Assembly: GCF_003725295.1 (NCBI RefSeq)
Contig: NZ_QICB01000002.1
Span: forward strand, 310,001-374,000
Length of the DNA stretch: 64,000 nt
Direction of reading: 5' to 3'
Source of the DNA: Slackia faecicanis
GTDB lineage: Bacteria; Actinomycetota; Coriobacteriia; Coriobacteriales; Eggerthellaceae
Shown: piece after piece, positions 1-8,472 of the stretch
Layout: each line of letters begins with the position of its first letter
How positions within the stretch are numbered: the stretch's first letter is position 1
Program-made: the position numbers and the translations under genes
Notes under the pieces: model-generated
What the model saw: the letters and a program-made list of their open reading frames with translations, nothing else
Database searches by the model: none
Told to the model about the DNA's origin: nothing

Positions 1-73
1 CGACGCTGGTTTCGAGCGACTCCAGCTGCTTGCGCAATGCTTCGTCGATAGACTTTGCGGTGATTTCTGTCAC
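1..73 (-). CDS. atpA: ATP synthase F1 subunit alpha, N-terminal fragment
   Basis: Only the first two dozen codons lie in the window; the gene runs off the left edge. The visible start reads VTEITAKSIDEALRKQ, the usual beginning of the F1 alpha subunit. The subunit is a non-catalytic nucleotide-binding partner of beta in the F1 head. GTG is preferred as start: a GGAGG at 83-87 sits nine bases upstream, whereas the in-frame ATG at 77-79 would be only three bases away. The GTG overlaps the atpH stop by one base (TAGTG), which suggests translational coupling. Confidence 0.9.
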   Translation of the reverse strand, partial: MTEITAKSIDEALRKQLESLETSV

Positions 74-651
74 TAGCATTCACCTCCATCGTTAGATTCC
101 GTAAGCACGTTGCGAGTTCGCTCCAATTGGGAGGCGACGCTCGCGTCGATGCGTTTTCCGTGGGTACTCATGATAATGCCGCCCAAGATGGACTTGTCGA
201 TATGCTCGCGCAACACGACGTTCTTGCCCAAATCCTTGGAAAGCTTGTCGGTGATGACCGTGCGAAGCTCGTCGTCGAGAGAGACCACCGTGGTCACATC
301 GACGACGCAAACGCCCAGCTTCTCTTCAGAGGTCTCGTTGAAAGAAGAGACCACCGCAGAGAGCTTGCCGAGGTTGCCACGCTCCGCCATAACGGCGATC
401 ACGCTGTTGACCAAGGGGTCTACTCCCTCGAACACGTTAGCGGCCAAACGTCCACGCTGCTCAGGGGAATACGCCGGATTGACCAATGCGTCTCGCAAAT
501 CGGCATTGCCGCGATAGATGCGAAGCACGGTTTCCAGCTGATCGCGCACGTCGAAAACACGCTCTTGTCCGCCTTCATTCATGGCGGCCTCGAGAAGCAA
601 GTTCACATAGGTGGCGACTTCTTCTTTTGCAAGCAGACGGTTAGTTGGCAT
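73..651 (-). CDS. atpH: ATP synthase F1 subunit delta
   Basis: The delta subunit joins the F1 head to the b-subunit stator stalk. The protein is 192 residues from the chosen ATG, a normal length. It has the helical N-terminal domain (NRLLAKEEVATYVNLLLEAA) and the conserved C-terminal segment ending in GGIIMSTHGKRIDASV. ATG at 651 is chosen because an AGG lies eight bases upstream and it overlaps the atpF stop by eleven bases. A further in-frame ATG at 675 would lengthen the overlap to 35 bases. It lies in the ATP synthase operon between atpF and atpA. Confidence 0.92.
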   Translation of the reverse strand: MPTNRLLAKEEVATYVNLLLEAAMNEGGQERVFDVRDQLETVLRIYRGNADLRDALVNPAYSPEQRGRLAANVFEGVDPLVNSVIAVMAERGNLGKLSAVVSSFNETSEEKLGVCVVDVTTVVSLDDELRTVITDKLSKDLGKNVVLREHIDKSILGGIIMSTHGKRIDASVASQLERTRNVLTESNDGGEC

Positions 652-1249
652 TGAAGCTACCTGCCTCTTCGACATAGCGCTTGATCATAGCACGGTGCTG
701 TTCGTCAGACAGGTCATTGCCGATGAGCTTGCCAGCGACGGCGACCGAGAGGTCGGCGACGGAGCTCTGCAGCTCGGAAACGGCGGCCTTCTTCTCAGCC
801 TCGATAGCCGCGTGGGCTTTATCGATCATGTCGGCAGCTTCCTGATGCGCCTTAGCCGTGATGTCGGCCTTCACGTCTTCGCCGGTCTTCTTGGCGTCGG
901 CGACGATACGGGAAGCCTCGGCCTTGGCCTCGGCGAGCTGCTGCTTGTACTCTTCAAGCAAGCGCTCGCTTTCCAGGCGGGCGTCTTCGGCATTCTTCAA
1001 ATCATCGCGAATAGTGTTCGCGCGCTTCTCGAGCATGCGATCGAACACAGGCCAGCCGAACTTCGCAAGAACGACCCACAGAATAATGAAGGCGACGAGC
1101 ATGGGGATGAATTCATTCATCTTGGGCAGAATGGCCTCGACGCCACCGCCCTCAGAAGCGAATGCATACGCGGGGCTGCAAAGAGCGGCTGCAGACGCGG
1201 AAACGACCACGGCGCCGATTTTTCCAGCCTTGGGTGAGTACGCTTTCAA
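641..1249 (-). CDS. atpF: ATP synthase F0 subunit b
   Basis: This is the membrane-anchored b subunit of the peripheral stalk. A hydrophobic helix (FIPMLVAFIILWVVLAKF) is followed by about 140 residues of charged Ala/Glu/Lys-rich coiled coil ending in VAGKLIG. The upstream ATG at 1285 has no ribosome binding site. A TTG at 1249 lies eight bases after a perfect AGGAGG, so I choose TTG, giving 202 residues. From that start the protein opens with a Lys-containing stretch and then a hydrophobic run ending in SPAYAFASEGGG, which resembles a signal peptide ahead of the usual helix. Whether this is cleaved cannot be told from sequence. Confidence 0.88.
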   Translation of the reverse strand: MKAYSPKAGKIGAVVVSASAAALCSPAYAFASEGGGVEAILPKMNEFIPMLVAFIILWVVLAKFGWPVFDRMLEKRANTIRDDLKNAEDARLESERLLEEYKQQLAEAKAEASRIVADAKKTGEDVKADITAKAHQEAADMIDKAHAAIEAEKKAAVSELQSSVADLSVAVAGKLIGNDLSDEQHRAMIKRYVEEAGSFNAN

Positions 1250-1302
1250 CTCGCTTGCCTCCTGTTCTTCTCTCGTGAAAATCATGCAGTAAATCGAATC
1301 GA

Positions 1303-1521
1303 TTAACCGATGAAGAACAGAACCAAGCCGAGCAGTGCCAGAGCCTCGGACATAGCGGCACCGATGAAGAAGTAGCCCATGAGCTGACCCTTCATCTCAG
1401 GCTGGCGAGCAGCAGCGACGCACAGACCGTAGGTAGCGATACCAATGCCGATGCCAGGGCCGATAGCGGCCAGGCCGTAGCCGACGACCTTCAGTGCGGC
1501 GAGTGCGACAGTGATTTCCAC
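1303..1521 (-). CDS. atpE: ATP synthase F0 subunit c
   Basis: This is the 72-residue proteolipid that forms the rotor ring. It shows two membrane helices around the polar loop ARQPE and the ion-binding glutamate in AAMSEALALLG of helix 2. The glycine-rich first helix (GPGIGIGIATYG) is typical. The Na+-binding pattern of sodium-type rings (Q in helix 1, ESTGIY in helix 2) is absent, so proton coupling is expected. The start is GTG at 1521 with AGGAGG seven bases upstream. It lies between atpB and atpF. Confidence 0.95.
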   Translation of the reverse strand: MEITVALAALKVVGYGLAAIGPGIGIGIATYGLCVAAARQPEMKGQLMGYFFIGAAMSEALALLGLVLFFIG

Positions 1522-1658
1522 AGTTTCCTCCTTTGTCGAACCCCATGCCTTTTTCTAATCGGGGTTTCTTACCTATATTTGTCAGCTGAAAGGTGCAGCT
1601 GCGACACCGAGTTCAATGCCGCGTAACGTGCGACGGACGGTAGCCCTACGCTCCGATA

Positions 1659-2453
1659 CTAGTGCGCATGGGTGGCGGTGTTGATGTAGGACGCCGAGAG
1701 AATCGCGAACACGAATGCCTGGATGAAAGCGACCAGGCACTCCATGGCGTACATCAAGACCAGGAGCACGAACCATGCGATGGAGGGCAAGCCCGCGATC
1801 AGGTCCATAGAGCCTGCGAACAGCGCCTGCTGGATAAAGCAAGTGGTAGCGATGCCGAAAATGGCGAGCATCATGTGGCCGGCGAGCATGTTGCCGTAAA
1901 GTCGCACGGCCAGCGTAAGAACGCGAATGACCATGGAGAACAGCTCCAGGAACCAGATGACAGGAATCATGGGGCCGGGAACGCCGCTCGGACAAAGGTT
2001 CTTGAAGTAACCGATAAAGCCGAATTTCTTCAAGCCGTAATAGTTGAAATACACGAACGAAATAGCCGCAAGAGCCCAAGTGCAAGAAATAGCGCCCGTG
2101 GCGGTTTTGAAGCCGGGAATCAAGCCAAGGATGTTGCAAATCAAGATGAAGAAGAACATCGTGGCCAAAAAGGGAACATGCTGCTTGAAGCCATTGCCGA
2201 TAACATCTTCGGCAATGCTCTTGTTCACGAACTCATAGCCGTATTCCACCGTGTTGAAGAACTTGTTGGTGGGAACGAGCTGCAGCTTTTTCGCGGAAAT
2301 CAATACGACCGCGAACGTGACCGCAAGCGCGATGAACAGCCAGACCACATACTGGGTGACGTCCCAGCCGCCGATGCTGAACACCGTGTGGGGTTCGAAG
2401 TGCGCCGCGAGGCCTTGGGCCTCTGAGACGAACTGATTAAGAGCTTCGCCCAT
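1659..2453 (-). CDS. atpB: ATP synthase F0 subunit a
   Basis: This membrane subunit forms the proton half-channels against the c ring. At 264 residues it has the expected length and several membrane helices. The essential stator arginine is visible in the conserved helix VIRVLTLAVRLYGNMLAGH. The C-terminal helix MECLVAFIQAFVFAILSASY is also typical. The ATG at 2453 has GGAAGGA upstream. The 137-base gap to atpE contains a possible hairpin (AACCCC 1539-1544 with GGGGTT 1561-1566), perhaps an RNA processing site. Confidence 0.95.
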   Translation of the reverse strand: MGEALNQFVSEAQGLAAHFEPHTVFSIGGWDVTQYVVWLFIALAVTFAVVLISAKKLQLVPTNKFFNTVEYGYEFVNKSIAEDVIGNGFKQHVPFLATMFFFILICNILGLIPGFKTATGAISCTWALAAISFVYFNYYGLKKFGFIGYFKNLCPSGVPGPMIPVIWFLELFSMVIRVLTLAVRLYGNMLAGHMMLAIFGIATTCFIQQALFAGSMDLIAGLPSIAWFVLLVLMYAMECLVAFIQAFVFAILSASYINTATHAH

Positions 2454-2476
2454 GAGATTCCTTCCTTAATGGTTCC

Positions 2477-2770
2477 CTATTCGACACGCTTGCGCTTGGC
2501 GAGCGCGTTTTTGTAAACGAAGTAGACGATGGTACTGCCCAGAAAGACAACGCCTTCGGCGATGACGAAAGAAACAAGTCCGTCACGCGCGAGCATGGCA
2601 CAGGCAAGAAGGCCCGCGATCAAAACAACCAATGAAATGGCGACGCCCGCAAGGCCGTACAATCCAACTGTAAGAGCCTGAGTGGAAGTAGAACGGCGAG
2701 ATAGTCTCAACGAAAGGAACAGGGGCAGGAATCCAAGGATTCCGGTCAATACTCCCAGTATAATGAGCAT
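2477..2770 (-). CDS. small membrane protein heading the ATP synthase operon (AtpI position)
   Basis: The 97-residue product has three or four predicted membrane helices (LIILGVLTGILGFLPLFLSL; ALTVGLYGLAGVAISLVVLI; VSFVIAEGVVFLGSTIVYFV) and a basic tail, KNALAKRKRVE. It is 23 bases upstream of atpB on the same strand. That is where atpI or an AtpI-like gene sits in many F-ATPase operons, so a role in ATPase assembly or Mg2+ supply is an inference from position and topology only. I do not see a clear AtpI signature. The start ATG at 2770 has AGGAG about fifteen bases away, further than usual. Confidence 0.7.
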   Translation of the reverse strand: MLIILGVLTGILGFLPLFLSLRLSRRSTSTQALTVGLYGLAGVAISLVVLIAGLLACAMLARDGLVSFVIAEGVVFLGSTIVYFVYKNALAKRKRVE

Positions 2771-2837
2771 ATCGCGCTGGTCACTCTCCTTCTATTCTTT
2801 CTTGGCAAATGTCTCGAATACAGCGAAATCGATGATC

Positions 2838-2846
2838 ACTCTAGCA
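2838..2846 (-). promoter_or_regulatory. candidate ATP synthase operon promoter (extended -10)
   Basis: On the minus strand the spacer between the dCMP deaminase gene and the operon reads TTTTTTGCTAGAGT. TAGAGT (2838-2843) is preceded by TGC, making an extended -10 element. No good -35 is seen. The leader to the first gene would be about 60 bases. Confidence 0.4.
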
Positions 2847-2923
2847 AAAAATACGCACCTGTTCCGTATTGCGTGAAGAAAAGTCGAAAAAATCGCGCAA
2901 ATGGGGTGATATTTATGCGTCTT

Positions 2924-3391
2924 TTATACAGATTCCTCAACTCTGCGGATAAGTATGTCCGTCTCCGATAGAAGCTCTTGCGAAAGCTTATCGGGGTAAG
3001 GAGCAGAAAAAACCACCTCCTTGATTCCGGCATTGATGAGCATCTTGGCGCAGACCGAACAGGGCTCCGTGGTTATATAAATAGAAGAGCCTTCGATATC
3101 GATGCCGTAGCGCGCGGCCTGGATGATCGCGTTCTGCTCGGCGTGAAGGCCGCGGCAGATTTCGTGACGCTGTCCCGAAGGAATGCCGAGCTGCTCGCGC
3201 AAGCATCCCGTTTCCTCGCAGTGGCGCAGACCCGAGGGAACCCCGTTGTATCCCGTTGCCAGGATGCGGCGCTCCTTCACGATGACCGCCCCCACCGCGC
3301 GGCGCAGGCAGGTCGAGCGCTTCGATACCTCGAATGCGAGATGGATGAAGTACTCGTCCCACGAAGGACGCTCGATGTGACGCGTTGCCAA
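2924..3391 (-). CDS. dCMP deaminase (ComEB type)
   Basis: This zinc enzyme deaminates dCMP to dUMP, feeding thymidylate synthesis (thyX is in this window at 61428-62108). The 155-residue protein shows the cytidine/deoxycytidylate deaminase signature: the catalytic HAEQNAI motif with its zinc-binding His and Glu, and the two zinc cysteines in [11 protein letters not shown]. The start is TTG at 3391, with AAGGAG six bases upstream. The order rpiB, glyA, upp, dCMP deaminase, ATP synthase is a familiar arrangement in Gram-positive bacteria. The ComEB name comes from a B. subtilis competence operon and does not imply competence here. Confidence 0.93.
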   Translation of the reverse strand: MATRHIERPSWDEYFIHLAFEVSKRSTCLRRAVGAVIVKERRILATGYNGVPSGLRHCEETGCLREQLGIPSGQRHEICRGLHAEQNAIIQAARYGIDIEGSSIYITTEPCSVCAKMLINAGIKEVVFSAPYPDKLSQELLSETDILIRRVEESV

Positions 3392-3524
3392 AACAGACTC
3401 CTTATCGGGCGGATGCGACGCAGCGCATTATAGATGAAACGTTGCTCGAATAAAGCACGCGTCCGACGCGTTTTCGGCGATGCGTCGGAATACCGGATCG
3501 CGCGGAGCGCCTACCGGAAAACAT

Positions 3525-3548
3525 GCGAGGGGGTTCTCACCCCCTCGC
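3525..3548 (-). terminator. hairpin downstream of upp
   Basis: A perfect nine-base stem (GCGAGGGGG with CCCCCTCGC) and a six-base loop lie 67 bases after the upp stop. On the minus strand it is followed by ATGTTTTCC, a short U run. It probably separates upp from the dCMP deaminase gene. Confidence 0.7.
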
Positions 3549-3615
3549 AGAGAAACTCCGCGCCTCGAAAGCGGCACGGAACCGATTCTGGCCCTTCGCC
3601 CGGCGAGGCGAAACC

Positions 3616-4260
3616 CTATTTGGTGCCGAAAATGCGGTCGCCCGCGTCGCCCAGGCCGGGAACGATATAGGCGGCGTCGTTGAGGCGCTCGTCCACGGCG
3701 CAGGTGTAGAGCACCACGTCGGGATCGGCCTCGAGGACCGTCTTCACGCCCTCGGGGGCGGCGACGAGCACCATGAGCTTGAGGTTTTTCACGCCCTGCT
3801 TGCGCAGATACTCGATCGCGGCCACGAGGCTTCCGCCCGTCGCGAGCATGGGGTCGACCACCAAGACGTCGCGCTCGGCGATATCTTCGGGCATCTTGGC
3901 ATAGTACTCGTGGGGGATGTGCGTCTCTTCGTCGCGATACATGCCCAGATGGCCCACGCGGGCGGCGGGAATGAGATCGAGCACGCCTTCGACCATGCCG
4001 AGGCCCGCACGCAGGATCGGCACGATCGCCATCTTGCGGCCCTTGATGATGCTGCACGTGGCTTCCGCCACCGGGGTCTCTACCACGACTTCCTCAAGCG
4101 GCAGGTCGCGCGTGGCCTCGTAGGCCTCGAACATGGCGAGCTCGCGCACCAGTTCGCGGAACTGCTTCGACGACGTGGTCTTGTCGCGCAGGATGGCCAG
4201 CTTATGCTGGACCATGGGATGGTCGACCACGATGACGCGGTCATTGTTCTCGAAAGCCAT
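3616..4260 (-). CDS. upp: uracil phosphoribosyltransferase
   Basis: This salvage enzyme makes UMP from uracil and PRPP. The 214-residue protein has the PRPP-binding loop in [20 protein letters not shown] and the uracil-binding C-terminus [36 protein letters not shown] is the usual mid-domain signature. The ATG at 4260 is chosen over one eight codons upstream because AGGAGG lies four bases before it and MAFENNDRV fits the family start. It is followed by a strong hairpin and preceded by two hairpins in the gap to glyA. Confidence 0.96.
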   Translation of the reverse strand: MAFENNDRVIVVDHPMVQHKLAILRDKTTSSKQFRELVRELAMFEAYEATRDLPLEEVVVETPVAEATCSIIKGRKMAIVPILRAGLGMVEGVLDLIPAARVGHLGMYRDEETHIPHEYYAKMPEDIAERDVLVVDPMLATGGSLVAAIEYLRKQGVKNLKLMVLVAAPEGVKTVLEADPDVVLYTCAVDERLNDAAYIVPGLGDAGDRIFGTK

Positions 4261-4318
4261 CGTTCCTCCTCGTATCGAAAGCACGGAAGGCCGTGCTCCC
4301 TTTCGTCTATCTCTTCGC

Positions 4319-4380
4319 CTCGGGCCTCAATGCCCGAAGCACACGACGGCGGGGCACGGTGCGATGCCCGGCCCCGCCGT
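4319..4380. terminator. two stem-loops between glyA and upp
   Basis: A ten-base perfect stem (ACGGCGGGGC 4346-4355 with GCCCCGCCGT 4371-4380) and a smaller one (TCGGGC with GCCCGA near 4320-4337) fill the gap. Neither has a U run, so they may be attenuating or RNA-stabilising structures rather than true terminators. Confidence 0.4.
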
Positions 4381-4405
4381 TCGCGCATTCTTACATCAAG
4401 ATGCC

Positions 4406-5656
4406 TTAGAAATCATACTGCGGATACAGCGGATGCGCATCCAGGATCGCGCGGACGTCCTGGGCGATCGCGGCCATCTCGGCCTCGTCGCCGGCGGCGA
4501 ACACCGTGGCTGCGATCAGCTCGCCCACACGGCGGAAATCGGCCGCGTCGAGGCCGCGCGTAGTGGCGGCGGCGGAACCGACGCGGATGCCGCTCGTGAC
4601 GAACGGAGAGCGGGGCTCGTTGGGAATCGAGTTCTTGTTCACCGTGATACCCACGCTTTCGAGCAGCTTCTCGGCGTCTTTGCCCGTCACGTCGGCGGGC
4701 GTCAGGTCGACCAGGCACAGGTGGTTGTCGGTGCCGCCCGACACCAGGCGCAGGCCGCCGGCGATGAGGCCCTCGGCCATGGCGGCGCAGTTGGCCACGA
4801 CTTTGTCGATGTATTCCTTGAATTCAGGCTGCAGCGCCTCGCCGAAGGCGACGGCCTTGCCGGCGATCACGTGCATGAGCGGGCCGCCCTGGCTGCCAGG
4901 GAACACCGCCTTGTCGATCTTTTTCGCAAGCGCCTCGTCGTTGCACAGGATCAGGCCGCCGCGCGGGCCGCGCAGGGTCTTGTGCGTAGTGGTGGTGACC
5001 ACATCGGCGTACGGCACGGGGCTGGGATGAGCACCCGTGGCAACGAGGCCGGCGATATGGGCCATGTCCACCATGAAGTACGCGCCGTGGGCATGGGCGA
5101 TGTCGGCCATGCGCTCGAAATCGATCGTGCGGGGATACGCGGACGCGCCGCCGACGATCAGCTTCGGCTTGAGCTCGGATGCCATGCGGTCGATGGCGTC
5201 GTAATCGATCGTCTCGTCTTCAGTCAGGCCGTAGCCGTGGAAGTCGTACAGACGGCCGCTGAAGTTGACGGGCGAGCCGTGCGTGAGATGGCCGCCGTTG
5301 TCGAGGCTCATGCCCAAAACGGTATCGCCCGGCTCGATCAGCGCGAAGTAGGCCGCCAGGTTGGCGTTGGCGCCGCTGTGGGGCTGCACGTTGGCGAACT
5401 TGGCGCCGAAGAGCTCCTTGGCGCGCTCGCGGGCTAGCTCTTCCACCACGTCGACCTTCTCGCAGCCGCCGTAATAGCGCTTGCCCGGGTAGCCTTCTGC
5501 ATATTTATTAGTAAGAACGCTGCCCATGGCCTCCATCACGGCCGGACTCGTGAAGTTCTCTGACGCGATCAGCTCGATGGAATCACGCTGGCGAGAGAGC
5601 TCCGCGGAAACAGCGGCGGCGACTTGCGGGTCATTGTCCAGATAGGCAAAAGGCAT
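4406..5656 (-). CDS. glyA: serine hydroxymethyltransferase
   Basis: This PLP enzyme interconverts serine and glycine with tetrahydrofolate and supplies one-carbon units. The protein is 416 residues, the usual length. [19 protein letters not shown] and [15 protein letters not shown] mark the N-terminal region. The PLP lysine is in [15 protein letters not shown]. The C-terminus carries [19 protein letters not shown]. The start MPFAYLDND (ATG 5656) has AAAGGA seven bases upstream; the open frame extends 17 codons further without a better site. Folate one-carbon flux also feeds ThyX, encoded later in the window. Confidence 0.97.
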   Translation of the reverse strand: MPFAYLDNDPQVAAAVSAELSRQRDSIELIASENFTSPAVMEAMGSVLTNKYAEGYPGKRYYGGCEKVDVVEELARERAKELFGAKFANVQPHSGANANLAAYFALIEPGDTVLGMSLDNGGHLTHGSPVNFSGRLYDFHGYGLTEDETIDYDAIDRMASELKPKLIVGGASAYPRTIDFERMADIAHAHGAYFMVDMAHIAGLVATGAHPSPVPYADVVTTTTHKTLRGPRGGLILCNDEALAKKIDKAVFPGSQGGPLMHVIAGKAVAFGEALQPEFKEYIDKVVANCAAMAEGLIAGGLRLVSGGTDNHLCLVDLTPADVTGKDAEKLLESVGITVNKNSIPNEPRSPFVTSGIRVGSAAATTRGLDAADFRRVGELIAATVFAAGDEAEMAAIAQDVRAILDAHPLYPQYDF

Positions 5657-5839
5657 AGGAGCGTCCTTTCTTTCGTTCGTCGGAGCCGTGCATTCGGCCC
5701 CGAGCATGACTGGGTCGGTTCATCCTACCACCGACGAAAGACGCGGCATCCGAAGAAGCGGTCTTGCGGTCGGTTTTAGCACGCCTGAAACGAGAATGTA
5801 AAAAATCGGCCGCCGAAGCGACCGATTTCCATTCCTTCT

Positions 5840-6322
5840 TTATCCGCGACGGACGTTGCCGTCGGCTCCGATCACGGCGCCGCCCTTGGCGTCGAGCTTC
5901 ATGATCTTGGCCACGCGCATGGCATGGCGGCCGCCCTCGAACTTCGTGGCGAGGAAAGCGTCGACGATCTTCTTGTTCTCCTCGAGCTCGACGAAACGGC
6001 CGGAGAGCGTGATGATGTTGGCGTCGTTGTGCTGGCGGCACAGCTCGGCGAACTGCACGTTGATGACGTTGGCGGCGCGACAGCCCACCACCTTGTCGGC
6101 GGCGAGCGCCATGCCGATGCCGGTGCCGCACACGAGCACGCCGCGGTCGGCGGTTCCATCGGAGACGTCGTGGGCCACGGCCTCGGCGTAATCGGGGTAA
6201 TCGACGCGATCGTCGTTTTCGGGGCCGCGGTCGATCACGTCGTGGCCTTCGCCCTTGAGATACTCGGCCAGCGCCTGCTTCTGATCGAAGCCCGCGTGAT
6301 CGCTTGCGATGGAGATGATCAT
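5840..6322 (-). CDS. rpiB: ribose-5-phosphate isomerase B
   Basis: This enzyme of the non-oxidative pentose phosphate pathway interconverts ribose-5-phosphate and ribulose-5-phosphate. The 160-residue protein opens with MIISIASDHAGFDQK, and the catalytic cysteine is in GVLVCGTGIGMALAADK. The motif NVINVQFAELCRQHNDANI is shared by the RpiB/LacAB family, so a sugar-phosphate isomerase of LacA/B type is a remote alternative. AAGGA lies ten bases before the ATG. The open frame continues far upstream through glpK in another frame, but that part is a shadow. Confidence 0.94.
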   Translation of the reverse strand: MIISIASDHAGFDQKQALAEYLKGEGHDVIDRGPENDDRVDYPDYAEAVAHDVSDGTADRGVLVCGTGIGMALAADKVVGCRAANVINVQFAELCRQHNDANIITLSGRFVELEENKKIVDAFLATKFEGGRHAMRVAKIMKLDAKGGAVIGADGNVRRG

Positions 6323-6406
6323 AGCTGTCTGTTCCTTTCGCGACGACGGATGCGCCCGCCGCTCCTTTTCACCTCGGGGCCGCGCCCCGTCTCCGTCAAC
6401 GAACCC

Positions 6407-6415
6407 ATAATAGCA
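6407..6415 (-). promoter_or_regulatory. candidate rpiB promoter (extended -10)
   Basis: On the minus strand the 221-base gap between glpK and rpiB contains GGTTGCTATTATGG: TATTAT (6407-6412) preceded by TGC. No clear -35. A small GC hairpin (6375-6389) would lie in the leader. Confidence 0.35.
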
Positions 6416-6543
6416 ACCGCACTCCCGCTTCAGGCCCCATGACCCATCGAACACGAAATAACCGCGGCCGAGCGGAGGCCGAACGACGCCCTGGCCCGAC
6501 GGCCGGCGAAAACGCGACGCTCCCCCGCCCGTTCGGACCGGCG

Positions 6544-8040
6544 CTAATCGGTCAGCACGCGGCGCACGGCGTCGTGCCAGCCCGCCATACGCTCTTCGCG
6601 CGTCGCCTCGTCCATCGCGGGAAGAAAATGCTCGTCCGGTTCGCGCATGGCCCTGATTTCTTGCAGACTCTCCCAGAATCCGGTGTTCAGCCCCGCCAGA
6701 AACGCCGCGCCGAGCGCGGTGCTCTCGATGACCACAGGGCGGTTGATCTGGGCGTTCAGAATGTCGGACTGCATCTGCATGAGCAGGTCGTTGGCCGAAG
6801 CGCCGCCGTCCACGTTGAGCTGGTCGATGACGATACCCGCGTCCTGCTCCATGGTGCGCGCCACGTCGGCCACCTGAAACGCCAGCGATTCGAGCGCCGC
6901 ACGCACCACATGGGCGCGCGTCGCCCCGCGCGTCAGGCCGAAAATGGCGCCGCGAGCCTGCGCATCCCAATACGGCGCTCCCAGACCCGTGAACGCGGGC
7001 ACCACGTAGACGCCCGCCGTATCCTGCACGCTCGCCGCAAGCGCCTCGCTTTCGGCGGCGCTGCCGATGATGTCCAACTCGTCGCGCAGCCACTGGATGA
7101 GGGCGCCCGCTACGAACACGCTGCCCTCGAGGGCGTATTCGATCCCCTGCGCGCCAGGAGCGCTGGCGGCGATGGTGGTCACCAGGCCGTGCGCCGATTC
7201 CACGGCGCGTTCGCCCGTGTGCATGAGCAGAAAGCATCCCGTGCCGTACGTATTCTTCGCTCGGCCCGCGCTGAAGCAGCATTGGCCGAACAAGGCGGCC
7301 TGCTGGTCGCCCGCCACGCCGCGGATGGGAATGCCCGCGGGCAAGCCCGGATAGGCCGTGACGCCGTAGTCGGCCGAGGACGGACGCACGTCGGGCAGCG
7401 TCGAGGCGGGCACGCCGAACAATTCGAGCAGTTCGGCGTCCCAGCGGCCTTCGTGGATGTCGAAAAGCATCGTGCGGCTCGCATTGGTCACGTCGGTCGC
7501 ATGCACGGCGCCCGCCGTCAGGCACCAGACAAGCCACGAGTCCACCGTGCCGAAGGCCAGCTCGCCCGCATCCGCCAGCTCGCGCGCGCCTTCCACGTTG
7601 TCCAAAATCCAACGCATCTTGCTGGCGGAGAAATACGCGTCGGGAACGAGGCCCGTCTTGGCGCGCACCATGGCCGCCACGTCGGGATGCCCGCACAGCT
7701 CGTCGATCATGGCGGCCGTGCGGCGGCACTGCCACACGATGGCGTTGCACAAAGGCTCGCCCGTCTTCTTGTTCCAGACCACCGTGGTCTCGCGCTGGTT
7801 GGTGATGCCGATCGAGTCGATTTCGTCGGGCGACACGCCGCTCGACACCATGGCCTCCACCATAACGCCGAGCTGCGACGACGCTATTTCGCGTGGATCG
7901 TGCTCGACCCAGCCGGGCTGCGGATAGACCTGGCGGAACGGATGCTGCGCCGATCCGCGGATGCGGCCGCGGCGATCGAAGACGATGGCGCGCGACGACG
8001 TGGTGCCCTGGTCGAGCGCTAGGACGTATCTCTTCTCCAT
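6544..8040 (-). CDS. glpK: glycerol kinase
   Basis: This kinase phosphorylates glycerol to glycerol-3-phosphate. At 498 residues it has the FGGY-family length. Motifs include LDQGTTSSRAIVFD (phosphate-binding), GITNQRETTVVW, GVAGDQQAALFGQ and NTYGTGCFLL. The conserved C-terminal LNVDGGASANDLLMQMQSD fits GlpK. No glycerol facilitator or glycerol-3-phosphate dehydrogenase gene is adjacent. The ATG at 8040 has GGGGA six bases upstream. A -10 box and a leader hairpin lie upstream. Confidence 0.97.
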   Translation of the reverse strand: MEKRYVLALDQGTTSSRAIVFDRRGRIRGSAQHPFRQVYPQPGWVEHDPREIASSQLGVMVEAMVSSGVSPDEIDSIGITNQRETTVVWNKKTGEPLCNAIVWQCRRTAAMIDELCGHPDVAAMVRAKTGLVPDAYFSASKMRWILDNVEGARELADAGELAFGTVDSWLVWCLTAGAVHATDVTNASRTMLFDIHEGRWDAELLELFGVPASTLPDVRPSSADYGVTAYPGLPAGIPIRGVAGDQQAALFGQCCFSAGRAKNTYGTGCFLLMHTGERAVESAHGLVTTIAASAPGAQGIEYALEGSVFVAGALIQWLRDELDIIGSAAESEALAASVQDTAGVYVVPAFTGLGAPYWDAQARGAIFGLTRGATRAHVVRAALESLAFQVADVARTMEQDAGIVIDQLNVDGGASANDLLMQMQSDILNAQINRPVVIESTALGAAFLAGLNTGFWESLQEIRAMREPDEHFLPAMDEATREERMAGWHDAVRRVLTD

Positions 8041-8064
8041 GGCAATTCCCCGTTCATAAGAAGC

Positions 8065-8087
8065 GGCCGCCGCGGGATGCGGCGGCC
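8065..8087. other. GC hairpin in the glpK leader
   Basis: A nine-base perfect stem (GGCCGCCGC with GCGGCGGCC, loop GGGAT) sits between the predicted glpK transcription start (about 8099) and the start codon. On the minus strand it is followed by GCTTCTTATG, without a solid U run. It could be an attenuator or an RNA-stabilising element. Confidence 0.45.
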
Positions 8088-8105
8088 GTCGTAAACCTTC
8101 GCTCG

Positions 8106-8111
8106 ATTATA
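8106..8111 (-). promoter_or_regulatory. glpK: glpK promoter -10 box
   Basis: A perfect TATAAT on the minus strand lies just downstream of the terminator of the preceding small gene. A TTGCGA 19 bases upstream, inside the terminator hairpin, is a poor -35. Confidence 0.55.
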
Positions 8112-8113
8112 CC

Positions 8114-8146
8114 CGCGCCGCCGCAACGCTTCGCAACGGCGGCGCG
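8114..8146 (-). terminator. hairpin after the small coiled-coil gene
   Basis: A ten-base perfect stem (CGCGCCGCCG with CGGCGGCGCG) starts nine bases downstream of the stop at 8155. It lacks a U run, but its position fits the end of that unit. Confidence 0.5.
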
Positions 8147-8154
8147 GACGGGCC

Positions 8155-8412
8155 TTATTCGATCCCGTAGATGTCGAACATGCCGATTGTGGTCTTGAGC
8201 GCTACCTTCTGCGCAATGAGCTGATTGCCGGTCGAGGCGTTCAGCGTGCCTGCGGCCTTGCGCTCGGCGATCGTCTCTTCCAGATCGGCAAGACGCGCCA
8301 CCAGGTCGTCATGCATGTCCTCGTATGCCGCCAGGCGGTCGAGCGCCTCGTTCATGCGCTCCGGTTCGACGGACGCCGTTCCGTCCTGCGCGCGGGAAGT
8401 CAGTCGTTTCAT
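8155..8412 (-). CDS. small coiled-coil protein of unknown function
   Basis: The 85-residue acidic protein has AAAGGA seven bases before its ATG. The N-terminal third (MKRLTSRAQDGTA, then ALDRLAAYEDMHDD) resembles short phage-type hypothetical proteins that begin with an LTSR motif and a LAAYED segment. The central part (LVARLADLEETIAERKAAG) should form a coiled coil. There is no membrane segment or known catalytic motif. It lies alone between glpK and the LuxR-type regulator. Function is not assigned. Confidence 0.65.
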   Translation of the reverse strand: MKRLTSRAQDGTASVEPERMNEALDRLAAYEDMHDDLVARLADLEETIAERKAAGTLNASTGNQLIAQKVALKTTIGMFDIYGIE

Positions 8413-8472
8413 AGCAAGGTCCTTTCGACACGATTCTAACGGGGATGCGCCGGGCTCTCGGGCGCCGCGACG

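Noticed and set aside
2771-2923. Possible small RNA in the A/T-rich gap before the ATP synthase operon
   Set aside because: No stem-loop with a U run or second promoter was found; the gap is explained by the operon promoter and leader.
6323-7750. Extended frame joining the rpiB frame through glpK
   Set aside because: Only the last 160 codons resemble a protein; the rest is Arg/Gly-rich shadow of glpK, and rpiB has its own start and ribosome binding site.
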